From JAHEAO01 sp041633555 (lineage in GTDB: Bacteria > Pseudomonadota > Alphaproteobacteria > Rhodobacterales > Rhodobacteraceae), in NCBI GenBank assembly GCA_041633555.1, contig JBFKFZ010000003.1:50847-114846 (forward strand): 64,000 nt of DNA, read 5' to 3'. The notes under the pieces were generated by a model. The model searched no databases. It saw only the letters and a program-made list of their open reading frames with translations, and had not been told where the DNA came from. A program made the translations under genes and the position numbers. Below, in pieces: positions 23,829-32,130 of the stretch (position 1 is the first letter of the stretch; every line of letters begins with the position of its first letter).

Positions 23829-25911
23829 CGGTTGCTTCCTTCTGCGGTTCTGCGCCCCGGACGCTCAACTCGGCGAAGATCGCATCAAACTGCCGGTTCC
23901 GCTCTTCCTGGGCCGTGATGCTGAAGAGGCTGTTCAGATCATCCAGATTGACTTGCGTCTTCTCGCTGACATCAGTGAGGATGCCGCGCTGCTCGGACAG
24001 GAAACTGCGCAATTCCTGTTCCGCGAGGTTGCGGATCTCGGCGGCTTGGCGGACCTTCAGTTCATTGACGATCGGGGCGGTTTCGGCCTCGATCAGATCG
24101 TAGAACCCGCTGGCATAGGCGCGATAACCCTTGCGGCGTTTCCACCATCCCTTCCACCAGGACGTATGCAGATCCAGCGCGATCGTCTGGCCGATCGAGA
24201 CCGGCGCCGGAATGTCGGGCGCGACGGGTGGCGAGATCGAGAAATTCTCGACCACCACATCAAAGCTCTTCTGGTAGGCCGCCGTCAGATCCGATGCAGT
24301 GGTGGAATAGACCTGTTCGCAGGCTGCCATGAAGTTGCGGCGCATGACCTGATAGCTGGTGCGCAGCAGCATCCGCAGCCCGTCCGGGCTGTAATGCCAG
24401 ACCTCGTTCTCGCCGTTCCTTTCAAGATGCTGCAGCAGGGATTCCAGCGCCCGATCCAGGAACCGCTTGTGGGACTGGTCGATCCGGGAAGAAAACTTGG
24501 TAAAGACCGTATCCATGTGATCATTGAGCGATTTGACGCAATTCGACTCCAGCTGATCGAGGTGGGCAATCAGTTCCGAATGCTCGATCATGCCGACATC
24601 GTCGCCCTCGAGCCGCATCGAGACGATTGAATTCGAGGCCCGCAATCCGCTGAGCTGGTTCAGCGCGCGCTTGCGGACCGAGGTCAGCAACTCAGCGCCG
24701 GCGCCTTCGGCGATCCTCTCTGAAAGCGCCTCGAATAGCTGCGGGATGCCAGACAGGATCCAGACAGTGGCATTCACGCCCTCGCTGCTGTCTTCCTCGT
24801 CCAGGACGGCCTCGGCATAGTTGAACAGAGCATCGGCACTGTCGCTGACGATGTTCTGCAGGTTCTCGCCAAGCGCGAGGTTCGCCCAATAGGCGCTGCC
24901 GAAGATGATCTCGGGGTTTTCCGGGCCGTCATGAGTCGCGAGGGTCTGCAGGATGCTTTCACGAATTTCGGGGATCTGCTTGGCCGGATCGGAAAGCTCG
25001 TCGATCCGGTTCACGAAAATCACGACTTCGCGAGACTTTACGTTCGAAATCAACCGAATAAGGCCCATGTCCATCGAGCTGAGGGCCTGGTGGGCAGACA
25101 GGACGACGACGCAGATCCGGCTATCGCGCAGCGACTTGATGGTGATCTGCTCGCGCATCATGAAGGTGTCATTGACGCCGGGCGTGTCGCGGATGCAAAG
25201 CGGTATCGGCAGGCTTGATGCGGTCAGATAGAGATCGGCCGACTTGGTGATATCGGCGAACCGGCCGCGCTGCGTATCCTCGTCGAGATCCTCGAAATCG
25301 TCGCCCATGCAGACATAACGCTGCACCAACTCGTCGCTGACATGCTCGTAATTGTGCTGCTGGCCGAGCAGAAGCTCGAACTTGCGGCCGAGCCTGGTGC
25401 GGGTCTTTTCGCGCATCTCGCTGATTTGGGCGTGGATCTTCTGCAGTTCCTCGTCGGCACCGGCCCGGCTGGACAATTCGCCGATGCGTCCGCCGTTCTC
25501 GACAAGGTGGTCCCATTCGTTCTGATCGAACAGCTGGAACGTCGCCATCGGAGCGCCCTTGGGGCGAGGCGTGTTGAGATGCAGTGACGTGACGACCGAG
25601 GTCCAAGGGTTCACGTCAGACGGCAACAGGTCGGGATACCCTGACATCGCGTTCACCAGAGATGTCTTGCCCGACTTGATCTGGCCGATCATGGTTATGC
25701 TCGGCTCGAAACCGTGCAACTGGCGCACCAGCTTGACGGATTTCTTGCCGGCGTCGGGGCCGCCGATCTTCTCGATATCGTGTAGCGTGTCTTCGAGATC
25801 GAGAAGCTCGTCGCGCAGCGCCAGCAGCCTGTCCAGCCCCCGCAACATGAATGCAGGCTGCTTGGTCGGAACGACAAGGCCCTCGACAGTCCCCAGTTCT
25901 TCCATCCTCAT
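23821..25911 (-). CDS. Dynamin-like GTPase with stalk and membrane-binding segment
   Basis: A 696-aa bacterial dynamin-like protein. A helical N-terminal segment (LRGLDRLLALRDELLDLEDT) precedes the GTPase domain: G1 GQIKSGKT (76-83), G3 DTPG (242-245), G4 NRID (301-304). A long helical region follows, as in dynamin stalks. Near residue 585 it has WWKGWWKRRKGYRAY, an aromatic and basic stretch that would suit membrane insertion, and then coiled-coil helices (RQAAEIRNLAEQELRSFLSEQ). The family tubulates or fuses membranes through GTP-driven assembly. It lies 179 bases after the preceding gene, so it may have its own promoter, and its end overlaps the 363-aa GTPase gene. Confidence 0.92.
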   Translation of the reverse strand: MRMEELGTVEGLVVPTKQPAFMLRGLDRLLALRDELLDLEDTLHDIEKIGGPDAGKKSVKLVRQLHGFEPSITMIGQIKSGKTSLVNAMSGYPDLLPSDVNPWTSVVTSLHLNTPRPKGAPMATFQLFDQNEWDHLVENGGRIGELSSRAGADEELQKIHAQISEMREKTRTRLGRKFELLLGQQHNYEHVSDELVQRYVCMGDDFEDLDEDTQRGRFADITKSADLYLTASSLPIPLCIRDTPGVNDTFMMREQITIKSLRDSRICVVVLSAHQALSSMDMGLIRLISNVKSREVVIFVNRIDELSDPAKQIPEIRESILQTLATHDGPENPEIIFGSAYWANLALGENLQNIVSDSADALFNYAEAVLDEEDSSEGVNATVWILSGIPQLFEALSERIAEGAGAELLTSVRKRALNQLSGLRASNSIVSMRLEGDDVGMIEHSELIAHLDQLESNCVKSLNDHMDTVFTKFSSRIDQSHKRFLDRALESLLQHLERNGENEVWHYSPDGLRMLLRTSYQVMRRNFMAACEQVYSTTASDLTAAYQKSFDVVVENFSISPPVAPDIPAPVSIGQTIALDLHTSWWKGWWKRRKGYRAYASGFYDLIEAETAPIVNELKVRQAAEIRNLAEQELRSFLSEQRGILTDVSEKTQVNLDDLNSLFSITAQEERNRQFDAIFAELSVRGAEPQKEATDE

Positions 25912-26090
25912 CGCTTTCGTCCCCAGTCAGCCGTCCCCAAAAACCCAGTCAAAGGCGTCGGCGGAAAATAGTGCAAGCAGTCGCGTCGTAGCTTTTCATC
26001 GCGTGGGTTGCTCATTATTGCGACTATGGAAACAGACTGACGCGGTCGAATTGTGGCACAGATTGGATTTCTTTTTGGACAACGGCAGGA

Positions 26091-27413
26091 TCAGGCCGCC
26101 AGTTCAAGCTGAAGCTCCCGTTTCAACTGGATCATCAGGCTGACCGCCTCGATTGACGCGCTGTCTCGGTTCTCCATTTGCATCAACTGCACAAGGTCAG
26201 TGGCGTCCAATGCGGTCTCATAGGCCTGCGCCAAAGCCGGGTCGCTGATGTCAGCTTCTTCCAGAAGGTCTGACAGCCATTGCACATTCTCGACCGCTTT
26301 GGCCATGACTCGAGCAGGGGCGCCAGAGTCCTCTTCCGCGATTTCTACGCCGAGTTCCTCGCCTTGGTGAGCAAGATAATCCACAGCCTTTTCATAAATT
26401 TCCTTTGAGTCCGGCTGAGGTTCCGTTGTCGGCTGGGGGACCGGAGGCGTGGCGGTTTCCGCGGGTCGGGGTTTCTCTTTCGCGACATCGGCGGTTTCTT
26501 TTGGCTCTTCCACTGCAGCCTTGACAGCCGGGGCTGACGGAACAACTTCTTTCGGAGCGGCCGCGGTCGGTTCTTTTGCAGCCGGAGTGGCCGCCATGTC
26601 AGCCTGGCGCAAGAGCAATTCGGCACGGTCGATCGCGGCCTGCAGACCCATGTCAACCGTCCGCAGGATCGCCGAAACCAGTGCGACGCCGCCACTGTCG
26701 CGCATCTTTTCCCTATCGACCGATCCGTCGGGGCGTCTCGCGGCTATGGCCTTTACCGTCTCGATCGGCAGAATATGAGTGAAAAGGGCCGACCTGTCGG
26801 ATCTTGCCGCTTCAAGAGACTCCGACAAGCCACTGCCACTTTTCAGTAAATCGGCTTTCGTGAAAAGCAGGAACGCGTGGTCCCTGATCCCGTCGGGCAT
26901 GTCCGTCCAGAGCGATTGCTCAGCCGATGTGAAGACCTGCGTGCACCAGATCGCGATGTCGCTGCGCTTGGACATCCACAGAAGCGCGCGGTGGAGCTCT
27001 ACCTCATCGTCACTGGCGACAAGCTCCAGCAGCGAAACCCTCGTCAACGCCGGCAGGGGCAACTTGATCTGAACAAAGATCGGAGACAGGTCGGCAATCT
27101 TCCCGACGTCGGCATGGTCGAACTCGGTTTTGCTGCCGTCTGGTAAGGTGCAGATCGCCGCCGGGGATTCTCCGTAGGACAGTTCGGTCGTCGGCAAGCG
27201 CACGTCGTTTGACAGGACCTGGCTGCCTGCCAGAAGGTTCAGCAGGGTCGACTTTCCCGAACCAGGCAGACCCCCGATGCCGATCATCACCGGGCGTGCA
27301 AGCCGGTCCACCAGTTTCCTCGCCCCGGGAGCGATCTTGGCAGGGATACGTCCCGACTTGATGGCGGTCGCCAATTCGGTGCGAATGTCCTGAGCGGTCG
27401 CAAGCAATGTCAT
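26091..27413 (-). CDS. Degenerate dynamin-type P-loop GTPase
   Basis: A 440-aa protein with a P-loop GLPGSGKS (48-55) and a G4 FTKAD (about residue 195). It shares the IWCTQ...WTDMPDGIR block with the 363-aa GTPase, marking them as paralogues. At the place of the G3 motif DxPG it reads LLELVAS, so the Mg/water-coordinating Asp and the Gly are missing. It could bind but not hydrolyse GTP well. A Pro/Ala/Lys/Glu-rich linker (about 285-350) separates the domain from a C-terminal helical bundle of about 90 residues. The start overlaps the phosphatase stop (ATGA). Confidence 0.82.
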   Translation of the reverse strand: MTLLATAQDIRTELATAIKSGRIPAKIAPGARKLVDRLARPVMIGIGGLPGSGKSTLLNLLAGSQVLSNDVRLPTTELSYGESPAAICTLPDGSKTEFDHADVGKIADLSPIFVQIKLPLPALTRVSLLELVASDDEVELHRALLWMSKRSDIAIWCTQVFTSAEQSLWTDMPDGIRDHAFLLFTKADLLKSGSGLSESLEAARSDRSALFTHILPIETVKAIAARRPDGSVDREKMRDSGGVALVSAILRTVDMGLQAAIDRAELLLRQADMAATPAAKEPTAAAPKEVVPSAPAVKAAVEEPKETADVAKEKPRPAETATPPVPQPTTEPQPDSKEIYEKAVDYLAHQGEELGVEIAEEDSGAPARVMAKAVENVQWLSDLLEEADISDPALAQAYETALDATDLVQLMQMENRDSASIEAVSLMIQLKRELQLELAA

Positions 27414-28375
27414 CAGAGACCCCCGATGACGAATTTCGCCGGTGGTTCGTCGTCAGTATCCCTGGCGACTTGCGACGACTTGAAGAAGACCACTTCGTGC
27501 TGCGGTTCCTCTGGCAGCGGAGGGGGCGGTGCGATCTGGCTGATCTGCACCAAGGGTGCCTGCGGCGTCACCTTTCTTGCTGGTGGGCTGTGGTTTAGCT
27601 TGATCACGGAAAAGGATACGTTGTCCTGATCCGGATCGGCCAGATTTTCGATCGCTGCCAGCAGATATGAGGCAATCTCGGCGCACTTGCGCTTTCGGTA
27701 CTTGTACAGGATCTTCCTGATTTCTGCAGTTTCGAGATATTGCAGGCCGTCGCTCGATACGACTACGATGTCGCCCACCTTCAGTTCAAAGGAGCTGGCG
27801 GGACAGTCCGACTTGGCGACCCGGTCGCCAAGAATGGCCGAAGTCAGGCAGTTGCGGTCCGGGTGATTCCGGCCGGCATCGGGGTCCAACTTGCCGGCAG
27901 CAACCATCCTGTCGATTTCCGGCGCCATCGAATGGTCTTCGTTCAGCTGTTTCAGCTCTTTGCCACGAAGATGAAGCAGGGGCGAATCCCCGATCGACAT
28001 CCAGTACATGCGGTTTTCGACCACGACCAGCGAGACTAGGGTTGCGCCCATGCCTCTTGCATCGGGATTCGCCATCACATGATCGCGCACGCTTGAATTG
28101 GCTTCGGCGGCAGCGTTTGCTAGGAAATTCGGCACCTCGGACTCGAAACTGATGAAACAGCCGCTCTTGAACTTCAACTCGCTGAAAACTTCCGTCACCA
28201 CGATCTTGCTGGCGATATCGCCGGCCGCATGGCCGCCCATCCCGTCCGCGAGAACGACAAGCCCGACATCTGATCCGAGCGGGAAATCCGTTACGATGGC
28301 GTCTTCCTGGCAGTCCCGTCCGCCCTGGATGATGGCCGAAGCTACATCAAACCGCGCCTCAGGCGATCGCCACAT
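27413..28375 (-). CDS. PP2C-family Ser/Thr phosphatase
   Basis: A 320-aa protein whose first about 240 residues form a PPM/PP2C domain. The metal-binding acids are visible: CQEDAIVTDF, LADGMGGHAAGD, GDSPLLHLR and DNVSFSVIKL. The tail is Pro-rich. The start is the third of three consecutive ATGs, six bases after GGAGG, which itself lies inside the FHA gene, so the genes overlap by 17 bases. PP2C enzymes remove phosphate from Ser/Thr and here would reverse the action of the kinase encoded upstream. It has no membrane segment. Confidence 0.93.
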   Translation of the reverse strand: MWRSPEARFDVASAIIQGGRDCQEDAIVTDFPLGSDVGLVVLADGMGGHAAGDIASKIVVTEVFSELKFKSGCFISFESEVPNFLANAAAEANSSVRDHVMANPDARGMGATLVSLVVVENRMYWMSIGDSPLLHLRGKELKQLNEDHSMAPEIDRMVAAGKLDPDAGRNHPDRNCLTSAILGDRVAKSDCPASSFELKVGDIVVVSSDGLQYLETAEIRKILYKYRKRKCAEIASYLLAAIENLADPDQDNVSFSVIKLNHSPPARKVTPQAPLVQISQIAPPPPLPEEPQHEVVFFKSSQVARDTDDEPPAKFVIGGL

Positions 28376-29288
28376 CATCATCCTCCTTGCCGTCGCTGCT
28401 TGACCACTTGAAGTCATTGCCGCAGAGCGCGACGAACCGCAGGATCGTATCGCCAATCCGGATCGTGTCACCGGTCTTGAGTTCTTCGGTGCTGATCAGC
28501 GGCTTGCCGTTCAGACGGACGATATTGGTCTTGCCGCCATGGCCGATCAGAAAGGACCGCTCGTCCGGATCGTAAACGATGGCCGCGTGGTTTGAACGTG
28601 ATATGGCAGTGTCGCCGAAATCCAGCTGTATCGCTTGATCATCGCCACGGCCAACCTGCGACATGCCCGCCAGCAGCGAAAAGCACTCGCCGCGCCCCGG
28701 GCCGTCAACGACGACGATCCAGCCGACCGGATACTTGACGCCACGAGTCAGCGGTGCGCGGGGGGATGAGTCGAAAAGGTCGACGATGTCGCCGGAGGAT
28801 TTCTCGAATCCGATCAGTCGGGTCTTGGTTCGCCGCGGAGCCGAGCCTGCCCGGCTTTCCGGTGTCGTTGGGATCGTAGCTTTTTCGGCAGGCTTCTCTG
28901 AGCGGGCTTCAGGGGCGGGCGGCACATCACCGTCATCGTCCATGTCCCAGATATTGACCGGAACGCTGCTGGACTTCGGGGTTACCCTCTCTCCTTCGAG
29001 CTGAGCAGTGATCTTACGGAAGATCGCGTCGGTCTGATCGTCGGAGACGTCAGGTTTTGTCGCAGGCTTCGAGGGTGTTGCCGCGGGTTTAGGCTGCGGG
29101 ATTGCAGATTTGGAGGGCGCATTGGCGGTCTTGGGCGGAAGCGGTGGCGAAGAAGGGGCGATCGGAGGCTCTGAAACCTGATGACGTTCCGGTGCGACCG
29201 AGAGCCTGTCCTGAAAGTCCTCGATCGTCGGTTCTTCGGGGGCCGATTCTATGCGCTTGCGGCCGATTATCCCTCGCATGAACTTCAT
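28359..29288 (-). CDS. FHA-domain phosphothreonine reader protein
   Basis: A 309-aa protein. Residues 1 to about 180 are low complexity, rich in Pro, Lys, Ala and Ser (for example KTANAPSKSAIPQPKPAATP), and likely disordered. The C-terminal about 110 residues are an FHA domain: QVGRGDDQAIQLDFGDTAISRSNHA carries the conserved Gly-Arg and Ser-x-x-His phosphothreonine-binding residues, ending in LKTGDTIRIGDTILRFV. No membrane segment is present. The start was set by AGGAAA eight bases upstream of an ATG six bases after the TTG. It likely recruits phosphorylated partners such as the kinase or GTPases (inference). It lies 33 bases after the kinase. Confidence 0.92.
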   Translation of the reverse strand: MKFMRGIIGRKRIESAPEEPTIEDFQDRLSVAPERHQVSEPPIAPSSPPLPPKTANAPSKSAIPQPKPAATPSKPATKPDVSDDQTDAIFRKITAQLEGERVTPKSSSVPVNIWDMDDDGDVPPAPEARSEKPAEKATIPTTPESRAGSAPRRTKTRLIGFEKSSGDIVDLFDSSPRAPLTRGVKYPVGWIVVVDGPGRGECFSLLAGMSQVGRGDDQAIQLDFGDTAISRSNHAAIVYDPDERSFLIGHGGKTNIVRLNGKPLISTEELKTGDTIRIGDTILRFVALCGNDFKWSSSDGKEDDDVAIA

Positions 29289-29321
29289 ACTCAATTTCCT
29301 TTCATTGCCCCAGCCATCGAT

Positions 29322-30593
29322 CTAGCTGAAGATCCGGCGAGGACGCGTCACCGTGCCCGACGCAAAGTCTATGGCCACGACCCTCAAGAATTCGTCACCG
29401 GATGCCCGGGACACTGTCTTGACTGCGTTTAGATCGCCCTTTGATGATGCCGGAACGAGCGCTGGCGGCGCGGCCATGCTGGCTTCGGTCGGTCTGCCGA
29501 GCAGGCCGGACTGAACAGCGGCACCAACCCCGATTAGGGCAAGCGCGGCTGCGATTGCCATGAAAACGAGGGTCCGGGATTTCTCCGATGTCGGTTTCAG
29601 CGGAGTTGCACGGAACACGATCTCTGCCGAGTTCCGTGGCGGCGTGACATTGCCCGCGGCTTCAGGCGCCTCTTCGATTCGAGAAAGCCAGTCCTTTGAC
29701 GATTGAAGGCGATTCTTCGGCAGGATTTCGAGCGCCGTGTCGATGGCCTCTAGAAAGCGATCGCCATATGCGTCAAACCGCCCGGTCAGCGGCACATAAG
29801 GATCCGGTAAACCCGCAGCGATTGCGGCAAGCCGGGCCTGGCCGTTCGGCGGCGCTTCGCCCGCGATGAGGTGGTAGAATGTCGCGCCGAGAGAATAGAG
29901 ATCGCTGCTCGGGCCCTGTTCGCTGCCCGAAATATAGAATTCCTGGGGCGAGTAGCCGTCTTTGACGGCGCGCAGCGCCGCATGAGTGCGGCCGTCCTTT
30001 CGGGCAATCTCGCGCGCCGCGCCGAAATCGATCAGAACCGGCCGAAGGTCTTCGCCGATGAGGATGTTGTCGGGCGAAATATCCCGGTGCAGCATGCCCT
30101 TCCGGTGGGTGAACCCGACCGCCCGCAGAACTCCCTTCAGCAGCGCCTTGACCTCTAGCGGTGAGTATAGATGCTCGGGATCTTCCAGCATTTCTTGAAG
30201 ATCGTGGCCCTTGATGAAATCGAGGGCCATGTAGGCCGTTTCGTTTTCCTCGAACACCTGACGCACGCCGACGATGTTGGGATGGGCGAGTTTGGCCAGG
30301 CTTCGCGCCTCTTGCACGAATGCCAGCACAATCGTTCTGAGTTCCGAATGATGGGATGGCGAACGCGACCGAACGGCCAGATCAACCCGGTGGCAAAACG
30401 AGTCCGGGAAACATTCTTTGAGCACAACCCGGCGGTCGAGGCTGTCCTTCGCAAGATAGGCGATACCGAAGCCGCCTGCGTTCAGGGCTTTCTCGATCCT
30501 GTATTGACCACGAAGCAGCAAGGTGCCCGGCTTCAAGGCATTAACTGCGGCATCCTTTGCTTCTGACGGTTTGATCTGTTGTGCTTCGCCCAT
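29322..30593 (-). CDS. Transmembrane Ser/Thr protein kinase
   Basis: A 423-aa Hanks-type kinase, the first gene of the cluster. The domain (about residues 28-300) has a Gly-rich loop LNAGGFG, the ATP lysine in VVLKECFP, catalytic HRDISPDN, DFGA and a GYSPQEFY activation segment. The usual Lys of HRDLKPxN is Ser here, as seen in some bacterial families. A single membrane helix (LVFMAIAAALALIGVGAAVQ, about 341-362) is followed by about 60 residues outside, too short for a PASTA sensor. It would phosphorylate Ser/Thr on neighbours such as the FHA protein, phosphatase or dynamin tails (inference). The ribosome site is weak (GGGG). Confidence 0.93.
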   Translation of the reverse strand: MGEAQQIKPSEAKDAAVNALKPGTLLLRGQYRIEKALNAGGFGIAYLAKDSLDRRVVLKECFPDSFCHRVDLAVRSRSPSHHSELRTIVLAFVQEARSLAKLAHPNIVGVRQVFEENETAYMALDFIKGHDLQEMLEDPEHLYSPLEVKALLKGVLRAVGFTHRKGMLHRDISPDNILIGEDLRPVLIDFGAAREIARKDGRTHAALRAVKDGYSPQEFYISGSEQGPSSDLYSLGATFYHLIAGEAPPNGQARLAAIAAGLPDPYVPLTGRFDAYGDRFLEAIDTALEILPKNRLQSSKDWLSRIEEAPEAAGNVTPPRNSAEIVFRATPLKPTSEKSRTLVFMAIAAALALIGVGAAVQSGLLGRPTEASMAAPPALVPASSKGDLNAVKTVSRASGDEFLRVVAIDFASGTVTRPRRIFS

Positions 30594-30645
30594 TGCGGCC
30601 CCAGCGTCTGAATGGAATCAGTTCGGCAATTACCCCACTGCCAGA

Positions 30646-30657
30646 GAGATGCATCTC
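30646..30657. promoter_or_regulatory. Perfect palindrome upstream of the kinase gene
   Basis: GAGATGCATCTC is a perfect 12-base palindrome about 53 bases before the kinase start codon, in the position expected of an operator for the whole minus-strand cluster. It contains an AT-rich core. No cognate regulator is encoded nearby; function is inference. Confidence 0.35.
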
Positions 30658-30885
30658 ATTGAAATTAGGCCAAATCGTGACACCAGATTGTTGTTTCAGC
30701 GCCGCCTGAGCGCCTGAAGCGCCGCCCGTTCTCGGTCAACGGCCTTGTCTCGCCCTGCCGACAAGCGCCCTAGACTGGGCATAGCTGCACCGGTGCGCGG
30801 TATGGCTCGAAGAGGCTTTGCTCCCGCAACTTCCCCCGCCAACAATCCGTCGTCGGCGTGCCGAGCCAAGTAGGTTTGAAGGACA

Positions 30886-30903
30886 TTGGCAGGGAATTGC
30901 CAA
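30886..30903. promoter_or_regulatory. Inverted repeat TTGGCA-N6-TGCCAA
   Basis: Perfect six-base arms are separated by six bases, a spacing seen for many dimeric regulators. It lies about 290 bases upstream of the kinase and about 100 bases past the end of the SGNH hydrolase gene. It may instead be a hairpin terminator of that gene, but no T tract follows. Confidence 0.35.
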
Positions 30904-31002
30904 TTGGGCTCAATCGACCCCACCACTACGCCAAATACCAATGATTGCGGTTAGAAATCCGTGTATTGTGGCACCAACTTAAGTTCAGATCACTCCGCAC
31001 AG

Positions 31003-31641
31003 CTAGGCCATCCCGCGCAGCATCCCGGCAATGGCATGACCCAGTTGACGATGCGTTTCGGCGTCAAAGTGGATCCCGTCGACCCCGCTGCTCTTGACCA
31101 CCTTCCCCGCATCGAGAAAGCCGACGCCCTTTTCCTCGGCAACCGTGGCATAGGCCGCCGACAGTCCGAGCGACTTCTCGGGGCCACCAACGAATTCATC
31201 GGCGATCACGCCTCTTTGCAGGATCGGCGGCGGGCAGATCAGCAGGATCTTGAACCCCTTGTGGCGCTGCTGCATGTCGTCGGATAGCGCGATATCAAGC
31301 AGCCCCCCGACGTCGTTAGCGATCTGCTGCGTTCCGATGTCGAACTTTGCCTTGAGGTCATTCGTCCCGAGCATGACGGTCAGGAAATCGATCGGGCCGT
31401 GGCTTTCGAGCGCGATGTAGAGACCTAAACGCCCGTCCATGTGCGACCCCATGTCCGGATCCGGGCGACAGGTGGTCCGGCCCGGCAGCCCTTCTTCGAC
31501 AACGGTCCACTTGACCCCGAGATCCTGTATGCAAACGCCTGGCCAGCGGTCGGCACGCCCGAGTCTCTCACGGACATTTTCCAGCCGGATCGGCAAGGTC
31601 CCATGGGTATTACTGTCGCCGAAAGCGAGTAGGGTACGCAT
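31003..31641 (-). CDS. SGNH/GDSL-type esterase
   Basis: A 212-aa hydrolase of the SGNH family. Block I is LAFGDSNTHGT near residue 5 (nucleophile Ser), block III is MLGTNDLK, and block V has the Asp/His pair in SGVDGIHFDAETHRQLG. It has no signal peptide, so cytoplasmic esterase or arylesterase activity is likely. The start is set by GGAG six bases before the ATG; an earlier in-frame ATG is rejected. The gene stands alone on the minus strand after the cold-shock gene. The substrate is unknown. Confidence 0.88.
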   Translation of the reverse strand: MRTLLAFGDSNTHGTLPIRLENVRERLGRADRWPGVCIQDLGVKWTVVEEGLPGRTTCRPDPDMGSHMDGRLGLYIALESHGPIDFLTVMLGTNDLKAKFDIGTQQIANDVGGLLDIALSDDMQQRHKGFKILLICPPPILQRGVIADEFVGGPEKSLGLSAAYATVAEEKGVGFLDAGKVVKSSGVDGIHFDAETHRQLGHAIAGMLRGMA

Positions 31642-31711
31642 TCGATACTCCAAAATACCACGACCCGAGGTTGCGGCCCCGGGTCGCGCAATTATTCCTC
31701 GGGTTCAGGCG

Positions 31712-31918
31712 CTAAAGCGCCTTCAACTCGCCAGCCGACTGCCGGCCATCGCGGCCTTCGATCAACTCGTAGCTGATCTTCTGGTTGTCGGCTAGACCGG
31801 TCATCCCAGCGCGTTCCACGGCTGAAATATGCACAAACACATCCTTGCCGCCGGCGTCGGGCTGAATGAATCCGAAACCTTTGGTCGTATTAAACCATTT
31901 CACGGTGCCTGTGGGCAT
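31712..31918 (-). CDS. Cold-shock protein (CspA family)
   Basis: A 68-aa single cold-shock domain protein with RNA-binding motifs GTVKWFNTTKGFGFI and KDVFVHISAVE. It binds single-stranded RNA or DNA and acts as an RNA chaperone. The ribosome site AAGGAGA is eight bases before the ATG; a longer in-frame start is rejected because the domain begins at residue 3. Its 5' leader carries a hairpin, which may mark the cold-responsive leader known for this family. Confidence 0.92.
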   Translation of the reverse strand: MPTGTVKWFNTTKGFGFIQPDAGGKDVFVHISAVERAGMTGLADNQKISYELIEGRDGRQSAGELKAL

Positions 31919-31996
31919 TTCCGTTTCTCCTTGTCGTTGTCCGCCCACGAAATTGCGGCGGGTCGGTGCAGCCAGCATCTTCCAGTTCTTCCGGCT

Positions 31997-32012
31997 GCTC
32001 CTGACGAGGAGC
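31997..32012. promoter_or_regulatory. Hairpin in the leader of the cold-shock gene
   Basis: GCTCCT-GACG-AGGAGC is a perfect six-base stem with a four-base loop, about 80-95 bases upstream of the csp start codon and in the region shared with the divergent ArsC-like gene. On the minus strand it would be in the 5' leader. The role is unproven. Confidence 0.4.
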
Positions 32013-32130
32013 GGTCGTAGTAGAAAGTCGCATTGTCACGCCGCTGACGATGCTGCGCATTACGGAAAAATCAAGCAAAACTCTTAAACCTTGACGCGAA
32101 TGGCATTAACTTGCCGCCAAAGGAGGCTGA

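Larger units (their letters stand above)
30594..31002. other. 409-base intergenic region upstream of the kinase
   Basis: No convincing gene is seen. A minus-strand frame of 81 codons is open but lacks an RBS and a family pattern. The region holds two inverted repeats, annotated separately, either of which could control the kinase operon. The 260-base right part is less GC-rich and could be a remnant of a lost gene. Promoter elements are not clear. Confidence 0.5.

Noticed and set aside
22737..30593. Type VI secretion regulatory island
   Set aside because: Kinase, FHA and PP2C genes resemble type VI control genes, but no tss, hcp, vgrG or clpV gene is present in the window.
30696..30941. 81-codon minus-strand frame before the kinase
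   Set aside because: No ribosome site, no recognisable family and no overlap with neighbours; treated as non-coding.
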